Shown here: in pieces, positions 1 through 6,236 of the stretch
Layout: each line of letters opens with the position of its first letter
How positions within the stretch are numbered: the first letter of the stretch is position 1
Source of the DNA: Bacillota bacterium
GTDB lineage: Bacteria; Bacillota; Clostridia; Acetivibrionales; DSM-1351
Reading direction: 5' to 3'
Length of the DNA: 18,056 nt
NCBI GenBank assembly: GCA_023426005.1
Contig: JAFABO010000168.1
Location: 1 to 18,056 of the forward strand
Translations under genes and position numbers: made by a program
Notes under the pieces: generated by a model
Told to the model about the DNA's origin: nothing
Database searches by the model: none
Seen by the model: the letters and a program-made list of their open reading frames with translations, nothing else

Positions 1-133
1 CCATCTCAGCTTCAAGCATTTCTTGAAGAACATCTTTAAAAGCATCCTTTAGAAACGACATTATTTCACCTGGATTTTTAAAATCATTCTCCTGAATTAT
101 TTCCTGAATTAGTTCTTTTGGTAAAGCACTCAT
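1..133 (-). CDS. IS256-family (mutator-type) transposase, N-terminal part
   Basis: The translation begins MSALPKELIQEIIQEN and continues through a FKDVLQEMLEAEM block. This is the characteristic N-terminus of IS256-family DDE transposases, which run to about 400 residues. The gene runs off the left edge, so the catalytic residues are not visible. The ATG at 131-133 is preceded by an AGAGAGGAG ribosome binding site at 140-147, which supports the start. The protein would catalyse cut-and-paste or copy-out movement of the element. It has no functional link to the toxin-like genes beside it, beyond marking the area as mobile or rearranged. Confidence 0.82.
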   Translation of the reverse strand, partial: MSALPKELIQEIIQENDFKNPGEIMSFLKDAFKDVLQEMLEAEM

Positions 134-219
134 AAAAAACTCCTCTCTGGTTAATACTTAGATTCTTAACCAAAAAGGAGTATTTCCTATATTCCATACA
201 CAAAATTTTTTACAGCGTC
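1..219 (-). mobile_element. IS256-family insertion sequence, 5' end (partial)
   Basis: The stretch holds the first 44 codons of an IS256-type transposase and its upstream terminal region; the rest lies left of the window. Reading inward on the minus strand, the outer end starts around position 219 with GACGCTGTAAAAAATTTTGT, which resembles terminal repeats of many IS256-family elements (recalled from memory). A subterminal inverted repeat, GGTTAA/TTAACC, lies at 149-171. The exact boundary and the target duplication cannot be fixed because the other end is not visible. The element ends about 18 bases after the stop codon of the ImmA/IrrE gene. Confidence 0.7.
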
Positions 220-236
220 GCGAAAAGAGATTTCAC

Positions 237-1238
237 TTATTTATTTTTTAGCTCAAAAAATTTTTGGGAGATATAATCCGAAAATTCTTTAGTATTAACA
301 ACATTATTAAGATTGCTTCTACCTTTAAACTTTTGCCTAACATTTTTTAAGTATTCTTCTTCAGACATAATTTTTACTTTAGTATTACTATTTAGGCTCC
401 CGATAATTCCATTAATACTGTTAAACGTTTTTTTTGCTTCATCCGCTTTATATATCCGGTTCAAGTAACTCATTATGATATTTGTTGAAGATATATCCCT
501 TTGAGGAATAATTCTATCTATTTTAATATCCTCATATAAATGGTATACCTTAACTTCATAGTTATCATGGTAGAAGCTTTCAATTTTATAAGAATTATTA
601 AGCTCAGCTTCATTTTTCCCACTAAGTGTATCATCATAGTCAACCTTTGTTCTGGCAGAAATATACACTTGCTTACCATACATCATGTGAGTAGCTATAA
701 TTATCATTCCCGGGTCAAGAAAACTTTTCATTGCAATATTTATTGCTGAAAAAGACAATTCGGTAGCGTTATATATTTCTAAAAAAGCATCTTTATATGA
801 TTTATTACTATGAACTATTTTTTTCACCCAAAATCTTGGTAGTAATAATTCTGATGCAAACTGATCGGCTTCTTCTTCTCTTCTAAAGAACTCTTCCATT
901 TCAGGCGTAAGTTCTTCTAACGGTACATCATATATTGACAAATATTGATTCTTAAAATGGCAAGCTATATTTCCTCTATGTCCAGGAATTAATATGTGGC
1001 CTAGTTCATGTGCAAGAGTAAATCTTATCCTACTATCAGGCTTATCACCATTATAGATTATTTCTGGCTTTGGCTTGTTAAACAAACATACAGCATCAAA
1101 ATTAAAAGGAATAGAGTTGTCTACTTCAAGTAATGCATATTTTCGTACTAACTGGTAAATATCTATAGGAACTGATAATTTATTTTTTTCCAATACCCTT
1201 TTAGATACATTTCTAACAATATTTGTTCTCCCTATCAT
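237..1238 (-). CDS. ImmA/IrrE-family zinc metallo-endopeptidase (third gene of toxin-like operon)
   Basis: This 333-residue protein has the zinc-protease signature HELGH at residues 77-81 and a downstream glutamate-rich helix (EEEADQFASELLLP, about 121-134) that supplies the third metal ligand in this family. There is no helix-turn-helix; the ~200 residues after the protease core are unrecognised. ImmA/IrrE proteases are known to cleave or inactivate repressors (ImmA with ImmR, IrrE/PprI with DdrO). The start overlaps the stop of the preceding gene in a TAATG junction, so translation is coupled. Inference: it may process or relieve the acidic immunity-like protein or a regulator of the operon. 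An IS256 end lies just after its stop. The protease call is firm; the target is unknown. Confidence 0.88.
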   Translation of the reverse strand: MIGRTNIVRNVSKRVLEKNKLSVPIDIYQLVRKYALLEVDNSIPFNFDAVCLFNKPKPEIIYNGDKPDSRIRFTLAHELGHILIPGHRGNIACHFKNQYLSIYDVPLEELTPEMEEFFRREEEADQFASELLLPRFWVKKIVHSNKSYKDAFLEIYNATELSFSAINIAMKSFLDPGMIIIATHMMYGKQVYISARTKVDYDDTLSGKNEAELNNSYKIESFYHDNYEVKVYHLYEDIKIDRIIPQRDISSTNIIMSYLNRIYKADEAKKTFNSINGIIGSLNSNTKVKIMSEEEYLKNVRQKFKGRSNLNNVVNTKEFSDYISQKFFELKNK

Positions 1239-1552
1239 TAAATTCTCCCTGTTTTTTTAAGCCAAGATTTAAATGCATCAAGATCCTCAACATTTCTTGC
1301 AGCAATCATATCTCCTTTTTCATATTCTTCTATCAAATCTTTTACAGTAGTATTTTTATATTTTGCTTCAAGTATATAATTCAAATTTGACTCGTTGTCT
1401 ACCCATAAGAAATATTCATCTTTAGTGAAACCTAAAAATTCATATATTTCACAATCAACATCTGATTCATGCCATAATTCAACATAATCATTAATATCTT
1501 CTGCTAATGCCTCTCCAATTACGTACTTTTCATAAAAAGTTTGATTATACAT
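1238..1552 (-). CDS. Acidic small protein, probable immunity protein/antitoxin for the E3-like toxin
   Basis: This 104-residue protein is strongly acidic (about 24 Asp/Glu against 11 Lys/Arg) and carries the block YEFLGFTKDEYFLWV at about residues 36-50. I associate similar blocks with small immunity/antitoxin-like genes, from memory only. I chose the ATG at 1550-1552, not an upstream in-frame ATG, because GGGAGGAG at 1558-1565 lies five bases before it. The start overlaps the end of the toxin gene by eight bases, and its stop overlaps the protease start in TAATG. The partner upstream is basic, as expected for a toxin/immunity pair. It does not resemble the colicin E3 immunity protein as I remember it. 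Function is inferred from context and charge. Confidence 0.6.
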   Translation of the reverse strand: MYNQTFYEKYVIGEALAEDINDYVELWHESDVDCEIYEFLGFTKDEYFLWVDNESNLNYILEAKYKNTTVKDLIEEYEKGDMIAARNVEDLDAFKSWLKKTGRI

Positions 1553-1769
1553 ATAATCTCCTCCCTTTAACAGCCGGTTTATAGGTTTCACCCGTTAATG
1601 GTCTTGCACTTCCTAAATGTCTACCATGTGCATTAAAAACTTCTACATCATTATGTGTATGATCCCATATGTACATTCTTGTCCTATCATCAGAATACCA
1701 CACCTTCTGACCATTTATTGCTTTCGAATCCAGTTTATTTAAAAAACAACCTTCAGGTAATGGGGGCAA
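1545..1769 (-). CDS. Orphan colicin E3-type ribonuclease toxin (cytotoxic rRNase domain)
   Basis: Using the TTG at 1767-1769 this is a 74-residue protein that is almost nothing but a toxin domain. The segment YIWDHTHNDVEVF (33-45), followed by HGRHLGS, LTGETYKP and KGRRLYV, aligns with the C-terminal catalytic domain of colicin E3 (YEWDSQHGELE...HLGSFDPKTG...PKRN). D36, H39 and E43 match the catalytic Asp510, His513 and Glu517 with identical spacing, and R70 matches Arg545. Colicin E3 cuts 16S rRNA in the decoding site and stops translation. No receptor, translocation or secretion domain precedes it, so it is probably an intracellular toxin-antitoxin toxin or a detached tip. TTG is preferred because AAGGAG lies nine bases upstream; an ATG at 1803-1805 would give 86 residues but lacks a ribosome binding site. 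Confidence 0.72.
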   Translation of the reverse strand: MPPLPEGCFLNKLDSKAINGQKVWYSDDRTRMYIWDHTHNDVEVFNAHGRHLGSARPLTGETYKPAVKGRRLYV

Positions 1770-2124
1770 AATAATCAGCTCCTTAACCAATATTATTATA
1801 TTCACTTATTATTAAATATGGTATATTTCAAAAATGCTTTAAGTGCTATACAATATTTCAATTTCATTTTTTTGTAAAAATTCCATGTACAAATTAATAT
1901 TTTTGTTTTTACATCACAAAAACATTCTTGAAGAAATGGATAGATGTAAAAAATAAAGCATATATCGACTTGCTTACTATTACTTGTATCTATGTTTCAC
2001 TGCCTACCTGATATAAAAATCTTCCGCCGGCAATGCCTTCGACTTTCAAGGAGCTCCAGCATGGCCTGAATTCATGCTCGACTCCGGAGATATTTAAGGA
2101 CCTCAATTGAGAGTTGAGTTGATT
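1770..2124. other. Intergenic gap between the two toxin-like units; structured GC-richer insert at 2023-2095
   Basis: No intact gene is visible in these 355 bases. Positions 1785-2020 are very AT-rich. A TATAAT-like hexamer on the minus strand (1795-1800) is the only promoter-like trace for the toxin operon, and it lacks a good -35. Positions 2023-2095 are clearly richer in GC and structured: GGAG...CTCC (2050-2053 with 2082-2085) enclose AGCATG (2058-2063) and CATGCT (2073-2078) around a nine-base loop. The plus strand there reads SAGNAFDFQGAPAWPEFM and a few more residues before a stop, with a stop also just upstream, so it may be a relic of a gene or mobile element. The minus strand holds an 18-codon frame overlapping the XRE gene stop (ATGA at 2125-2128), which I do not call. 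Confidence 0.45.
1778..1784 (-). promoter_or_regulatory. Ribosome binding site deciding the TTG start of the toxin
   Basis: AAGGAGC on the minus strand lies nine bases before TTG at 1767-1769. It falls inside the longer reading frame that starts at 1805, whose own ATG has no such site. The toxin therefore most likely begins at the TTG (MPPLPEG...). A weak start codon is sensible for a toxin. Confidence 0.6.
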
Positions 2125-3276
2125 TCATTTTACTATCTTTAATTTTGGTCTTAAAGTGATCTGATTTTCTTGAAAAAAGTCTGGTTCCAAACAACATATA
2201 CTAATTAATTCATTTTCGCTAAACAAGATTGAACTTAAAATATCCGGTTTCGTAATCAATTTATTATCTATAAGCAACTTAAAGGCTTCTCCGAATAATT
2301 GTGGAGTCTCACATTTAATCACATCATCAAGAGGTTCAAAAATGCGCCAGTTACGTTTACTCATCTGTTTTTGTAAAAGCAAATATCTCTCTTCTGTTAT
2401 TAGTTCTAAATCCGAACATCTTCTTACCAATGCACCAATTGATATTCCCCATTTAGCTTTTATTGGAATCAATGAGTCAAGAGTAACGGGCATCATCTCT
2501 TCTAATGCAGCATCACTTGGAAACAAAAATTCCCCAGCAAAATAGTTTGCTTCCCTTTCTCGCTTTTTTATATTTTCGCCTTTTTTAAGGTTTCTATGAA
2601 GCACAATATGTCCTAGTTCATGAGCTAATGTAAATCTAGCTCTTACAGCCGCATCTTTTTCCATATTTAAAAATGTATACGGCCTATTCCACATCCATTT
2701 AGAATATCCATCTGTCTTTTCTGATTCAAGCGCAATTCTTGCAATTATACAACCATTTTCTTGCATAATATACGTTAAATTGTTAATTGGCTTACTGCCT
2801 AATCCCCAATGATTTCTTAAAGATTTAACTATATTATTTATGTCAGCTATAGTGTATTCTTCTTTGTAATTAACATTCACAAGATTGACTTCCGGCAGAT
2901 TTAAGAACTTTTCAATAAAATACACAACTTCTGTTGAAAGATAGGTAAGCTTTTGTTCTAACATCTCTTTCTTTTTAGATGGCAACGCACTGCTTCTAAA
3001 ATAGACCTCTCCCTGATCATTGCATTCCACTCTCTTTTTATAGAAAAAGTTAATAGGGAAATCCAATTTATTCGATAGTTGAAGTAATATCTCAGATAAT
3101 GGCGTATTAATTCCAGCTTCATAATTGTAAATTGCTTGCCGTGTAAGCTTTAATTCATTCGCCAATTCTTGCTGTGTCAAACCTCTATAAATTCTTGCCT
3201 CTCTTATTCTATCAGGGATTACTGCGTTTGATTTGTTGGAAAATCCAATAATATTGTCCTTATTCCCTGAAAACAT
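2125..3276 (-). CDS. XRE-family HTH regulator fused to ImmA/IrrE metallopeptidase
   Basis: This 383-residue protein has an N-terminal Cro/C1-type helix-turn-helix (about 22-77; TQQELANELKLTRQAIYNYE) followed by a zinc-protease domain with HELGH at 219-223 and a REANYFAGEFLFP helix near 241-253 for the third ligand. Proteins of this layout are repressors or antitoxins in two-gene modules and phage-like elements; the pneumococcal spr1629 type is the comparison I recall. The ATG is preceded by GGAGGG, which itself overlaps the stop of the 226-residue gene upstream; only two bases separate the two genes. It therefore probably represses its own promoter at 4000-4028, with the upstream protein as partner. 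The AT-rich composition differs from the sporulation genes next door. Confidence 0.9.
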   Translation of the reverse strand: MFSGNKDNIIGFSNKSNAVIPDRIREARIYRGLTQQELANELKLTRQAIYNYEAGINTPLSEILLQLSNKLDFPINFFYKKRVECNDQGEVYFRSSALPSKKKEMLEQKLTYLSTEVVYFIEKFLNLPEVNLVNVNYKEEYTIADINNIVKSLRNHWGLGSKPINNLTYIMQENGCIIARIALESEKTDGYSKWMWNRPYTFLNMEKDAAVRARFTLAHELGHIVLHRNLKKGENIKKREREANYFAGEFLFPSDAALEEMMPVTLDSLIPIKAKWGISIGALVRRCSDLELITEERYLLLQKQMSKRNWRIFEPLDDVIKCETPQLFGEAFKLLIDNKLITKPDILSSILFSENELISICCLEPDFFQENQITLRPKLKIVK

Positions 3277-3278
3277 TT

Positions 3279-3959
3279 TTATCCCTCCGATTGGTTTATA
3301 AATTCTTTAATAATATTTTGAGCACTTAATATACTCTTTTGTTTTTGCTCACTGGTCATTGTTGATTCATGGATATGTAGCTTTTCCAATAAATTGATAG
3401 AATGATGATATGCTTTTAAATCACTATCAAAAAAGACAATGTCAGCAAAATTGATACCTTCCCAATATTTAACCGCTCCATACAAAAGAACACCATGATA
3501 TAGAAATGAATTTTGATTTGTAAATTCATCAAAGAACTCATCAGGAATATACATCTGAGAATTTAATTGATTGTTATTTAAGCACTTTTGCTTGAGGTAA
3601 AGTTTATCGTTGCTATCAATGACAAATCGTTTAGGACTTCTTAAAAGTGTAATTGTTATATCATCTCTCTTCAATACCGGTATAGTATACCCATTTCTAT
3701 TGTTAATGATTTCATTATGCAATTCAAAAGGAAACAAAGGTAATTTGCTTTGCTCTTTCACCTGCTTACTTATACTATAACTAAGTAAATGACCAGGTAC
3801 ACTATTAAGATATTCCGTGCAGTCAAAGAATTTATTATTTATCGCAAACAATTGTTTACATGTTGCTTGTCCGGTCTCAAGAGGAGGAAATAACCAGCTT
3901 AGGCATCTTTCCTCCAAAACTGAATCTATATATTTTTTACCTTCCATTGACAAATTCAT
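3279..3959 (-). CDS. Unrecognised 226-residue partner of the XRE-ImmA/IrrE protein
   Basis: I recognise no family. The protein is soluble-looking, with no signal peptide or membrane segment. It has an aromatic-rich middle (YHGVLLYGAVKYWEG, about 154-168) and a Lys/Gln-rich C-terminal helix. The start at 3957-3959 (MNLSMEGKKY) is chosen over an ATG 12 codons upstream because GGAAAGGAG lies just before it. It is the first gene after a strong sigma-A promoter and is followed two bases later by the XRE-ImmA/IrrE gene, whose ribosome binding site sits on its stop codon. The tight pairing suggests a toxin or effector controlled by the downstream regulator-protease, or a protein substrate. This is inference from gene order only. 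Confidence 0.75.
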   Translation of the reverse strand: MNLSMEGKKYIDSVLEERCLSWLFPPLETGQATCKQLFAINNKFFDCTEYLNSVPGHLLSYSISKQVKEQSKLPLFPFELHNEIINNRNGYTIPVLKRDDITITLLRSPKRFVIDSNDKLYLKQKCLNNNQLNSQMYIPDEFFDEFTNQNSFLYHGVLLYGAVKYWEGINFADIVFFDSDLKAYHHSINLLEKLHIHESTMTSEQKQKSILSAQNIIKEFINQSEG

Positions 3960-3999
3960 ATGTTTTTCTCCTTTCCATTGCTTTTTATATTCCAAGCAT

Positions 4000-4028
4000 A
4001 TAATATATGATTTTACTTATATTGTCAA
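4000..4028 (-). promoter_or_regulatory. Sigma-A promoter of the 226-residue/XRE-ImmA operon
   Basis: On the minus strand there is a perfect -35, TTGACA (4023-4028), a 17-base spacer and TATTAT (4000-4005). It points at the gene starting at 3959, leaving a leader of about 35 bases. Confidence 0.8.
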
Positions 4029-4045
4029 CAAAATATATACAATAT
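4019..4045. promoter_or_regulatory. Candidate operator: inverted repeat over the -35 region
   Basis: ATATTGT (4019-4025) and ACAATAT (4039-4045) form a perfect seven-base inverted repeat with 13 bases between arms, covering the -35 hexamer. This is a natural place for the XRE protein of the same operon to repress. The sequence is AT-rich, so chance is a real alternative. Confidence 0.35.
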
Positions 4046-4101
4046 TTAGGGTCAAAGTATTTGTATTATTTTTTGTATCAGTATAAATGCATTATAACAA
4101 A

Positions 4102-4176
4102 AAGGGATAAACTGTACCCTGATAGTAAGACACATAAAAGAGACTGTGTTTAACTATTAGGGTACAGTTTACCCTT
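4102..4176. repeat. Long inverted repeat: terminator after spoIIQ and/or MITE-like remnant
   Basis: The left arm (4102-4126, AAGGGATAAACTGTACCCTG...) and right arm (4153-4176) are complementary except for one extra base and one mismatch, with weaker pairing continuing inward (ACACA/TGTGT). On the minus strand the hairpin lies 30 bases past the spoIIQ stop and is followed by TTTTTGTT, so it can act as an intrinsic terminator. The long near-perfect arms and position exactly between moderate-GC genes and the AT-rich island also fit a tiny non-autonomous element or paired IS ends. I see no clear target duplication. Confidence 0.6.
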
Positions 4177-4206
4177 AATTTATGTCAGAAATATTTGTTT
4201 TTTTCG

Positions 4207-5004
4207 TTATTTAGCCCCGTTTGAAGTTGAAGCTGCCTTCAAATATGGCACAGGATCAACTGCCTTGCCATTTTTCAGAACTTCAAAATGCAGATGCGCA
4301 CCATCTTCGCATTCGCTTTGGATGGGATCACCTACAAGGCCTATTATTTCATTGGTCTTGACCTTCAAGCCGCAGCTTATATCCTCCAAACCCTGCTTTG
4401 AAAGACCAGCGTATCTGGTCTTCAAACCGCTGGTGCCGTGAGTGATCTCTACGGTGATGCCATTTGAGTTATCCTCGACCAGTGACACTGTTCCATCGGC
4501 TACAGCTCTGACCTTTGTCAGCTTGTCCACTTTAAAATCGAGACCTGTATGAGCCCTTATGTCCCCCAGTGTCTTTGACTCTGAAAAAGTATTTACGTCC
4601 CTGGTGTAGTCCTTCATAATTGACCCATCAACAGGACGGATAAATGTAATGGCTGCATTGGAAGCAGTACTTTTGCCCTTGGCGGGAGAACTCTTGGCCG
4701 GTTCTTTTGAAGTATTTGCCGACGGTGTCTGGTTAGCCGGTACTTGCTTGCCCGAAGTATTGGCTGCAACTGCTTTGGCAGGATCCTCCTGGCTTGACTG
4801 ATTAGCATTGGCATCACCGGGAATTATTTTCCCTTCACTGTTTATGCCGGTATCAGGAGAGTTCATGTTTTGAGTAGTTACAAATATCGCCGTGGCTGCC
4901 ACAATGACTATACAAACTGCTAAAATAACATAAAATCCCTTATTGTTAAAGAATCTTGACAGTTTGTTTTTCCAATTCTTTTCGTCTGGAATAAGTTTCT
5001 TCAT
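4207..5004 (-). CDS. spoIIQ: SpoIIQ-type membrane-anchored M23 (LytM) peptidase
   Basis: This 265-residue protein has one N-terminal membrane segment (about 24-43), a low-complexity Ala/Ser/Pro/Lys linker (about 50-117) and a LytM/M23 domain. The zinc-binding pattern is complete: HxxxD at H152/D156 and HxH at H237/H239. SpoIIQ is made in the forespore and pairs with mother-cell SpoIIIAH across the septum during engulfment. The B. subtilis protein has a degenerate site, whereas clostridial forms keep it, as here. It follows spoIID by 74 bases, the usual clostridial order, and has its own sigma-F-like promoter. GGAGGTGG (5015-5022) supports the ATG at 5002-5004. A generic M23 endopeptidase is the alternative, but the neighbour argues for SpoIIQ. 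Confidence 0.85.
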   Translation of the reverse strand: MKKLIPDEKNWKNKLSRFFNNKGFYVILAVCIVIVAATAIFVTTQNMNSPDTGINSEGKIIPGDANANQSSQEDPAKAVAANTSGKQVPANQTPSANTSKEPAKSSPAKGKSTASNAAITFIRPVDGSIMKDYTRDVNTFSESKTLGDIRAHTGLDFKVDKLTKVRAVADGTVSLVEDNSNGITVEITHGTSGLKTRYAGLSKQGLEDISCGLKVKTNEIIGLVGDPIQSECEDGAHLHFEVLKNGKAVDPVPYLKAASTSNGAK

Positions 5005-5028
5005 AATTTATATTCCACCTCCATTAAA

Positions 5029-5057
5029 TATTGTTTCCTTTATTGCCAACAATATAC
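5029..5057 (-). promoter_or_regulatory. Sigma-F-like (forespore) promoter of spoIIQ
   Basis: On the minus strand GTATA (5053-5057), a 14-base spacer and GGAAACAATA (5029-5038) match the sigma-F consensus GYATA / GGNNANAHTR. spoIIQ is a sigma-F gene in B. subtilis. The start of transcription would fall almost on the ribosome binding site, giving a very short leader. Confidence 0.5.
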
Positions 5058-5078
5058 ATGCAGGTGGAAGGATTTATA

Positions 5079-6092
5079 TTAATTGTTACTATTCATATTA
5101 TCGCCAAGTTTATCAAGAGTTACACCTTTATAATAATACTTCAGGATGTCGGAATAGGAGTAGCCCTCCTTTGCCAGATAATCGGCTCCGCACTGGCTCA
5201 TCCCCACCCCGTGTCCATAGCCCAGGGTGGTAATGTCTATTTTGCCCTCTGAAAGCTTTGACAGCTTGAAGTTTGCAGATTTCAACTGAAATATTTTCCT
5301 GAAATCCGTTCCCTTGATTGTTATATTACCAACCTCCATTTCCATGACACGGTCACCGGAGGAATACTTTTTTATTTTAATTGCAGAAAAAAGCTCCTTG
5401 GTCTTTAGTTGAAAATCAGGGTTGAATTCTTTTAGTTTTTTAACCATTTCCTCCTGGTCTAAAACCACATCTGTCTTATACTCTGAAAAAGTATCCTCAC
5501 CGGGGCTCTCCACCCCTCTGAGATAAGGTTCTGCCGTTCCGTCCCAAACATCTTCGGAGTTTTCGGTATGCCCTCCGCTGTTGGAATGGAAAAGAGGATT
5601 TATAATAACTCCATTGTATTCAATAATTTGTCCCTCGGTATCACTGACTGCTTTACAAATCTTATTCCAGTATTTAAAGGATGAAAACAGGCCCCACCGT
5701 CTCATTGCCGTTTCCTTGCTGATCCACGCCTGGCAGTGGGCAGGGTTTGTGCAAACATCCGCTCCGCTATGTGCCGTTTCAGAGGAACCATACAGTTTGG
5801 CAGCCCTTCCCATGGCATAGGTCCTGGCCGCAACCGCCTGCGCCTTAAGTGCCTCCGGTTCAAAAGAGGCCGGCATTTCAGCGGCAACCACCCCAACCAG
5901 GTAGTCTTCCAGATTCATTTTAACTGTCTTTTTCCGGTCTGCAAGGTACACATTTATGGTCAGAGGCTTATGGGTACTCTCCTTTGCTATTTTCTCCTGC
6001 TGCTGGATTATGCTGAAATTACGGACCATCAATAAAGGTATAAAAACAACTAATACAACCATGAAAACTATATAAATACAAAGTTTCTTCAT
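5079..6092 (-). CDS. spoIID: Stage II sporulation protein D (lytic transglycosylase)
   Basis: SpoIID is a membrane-anchored glycan-strand lyase that, with SpoIIP and SpoIIM, drives forespore engulfment. This 337-residue protein has an N-terminal membrane segment (4-24) and the SpoIID core LEDYLVGVVAAEMP, with the catalytic glutamate at E72. The zinc site described for C. difficile SpoIID is present with exact spacing: H108, C114, H119 and C120. The later SNSGGHTE and GYGHGVGMSQCGA blocks are also intact. I start at MKKLCIY (6090-6092), behind GGAGGT, not six codons upstream. It lies 144 bases after the IlvD-like gene; no convincing terminator separates them, so some read-through from the sugar operon is possible. 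Confidence 0.95.
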   Translation of the reverse strand: MKKLCIYIVFMVVLVVFIPLLMVRNFSIIQQQEKIAKESTHKPLTINVYLADRKKTVKMNLEDYLVGVVAAEMPASFEPEALKAQAVAARTYAMGRAAKLYGSSETAHSGADVCTNPAHCQAWISKETAMRRWGLFSSFKYWNKICKAVSDTEGQIIEYNGVIINPLFHSNSGGHTENSEDVWDGTAEPYLRGVESPGEDTFSEYKTDVVLDQEEMVKKLKEFNPDFQLKTKELFSAIKIKKYSSGDRVMEMEVGNITIKGTDFRKIFQLKSANFKLSKLSEGKIDITTLGYGHGVGMSQCGADYLAKEGYSYSDILKYYYKGVTLDKLGDNMNSNN

Positions 6093-6147
6093 TTTACCTC
6101 CATGCCCCAACTATAAATTCCTCACCATAAAACTAAGGACATGTTTA

Positions 6148-6177
6148 AGTATATTCACATAGAAACATGATTTATGA
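6148..6177 (-). promoter_or_regulatory. Possible sigma-E promoter of spoIID
   Basis: On the minus strand TCATAAA (6171-6177), a 15-base spacer and AATATACT (6148-6155) approximate the mother-cell sigma-E consensus (KMATATT / CATAYAHT; 7 of 8 in the -10). spoIID is a sigma-E gene in B. subtilis. The -35 is weak. Confidence 0.35.
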
Positions 6178-6236
6178 TTTACTCAGTCATTTTTATATGT
6201 ATTTTTGTTCCTTCAGGTTTTCTCCTGTCCTGTCCT

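Noticed and set aside
1770..1805. Longer 86-residue version of the toxin starting at ATG 1803-1805
   Set aside because: No ribosome binding site precedes that ATG, and AAGGAG falls within the extra codons, pointing to the TTG start.
2072..2128. 18-codon frame overlapping the XRE gene stop in ATGA
   Set aside because: It is too short, has no similarity that I can name and ends inside the structured patch; overlap of ATG with TGA is easily accidental.
4614..4817. 67-codon minus-strand frame inside spoIIQ
   Set aside because: It is an out-of-frame reading of the low-complexity linker of spoIIQ.
6200..6236. Possible terminator after the IlvD-like gene (CAGG/CCTG hairpin)
   Set aside because: The stem has only four base pairs and no clear U-run, so it is not supportable as a terminator.
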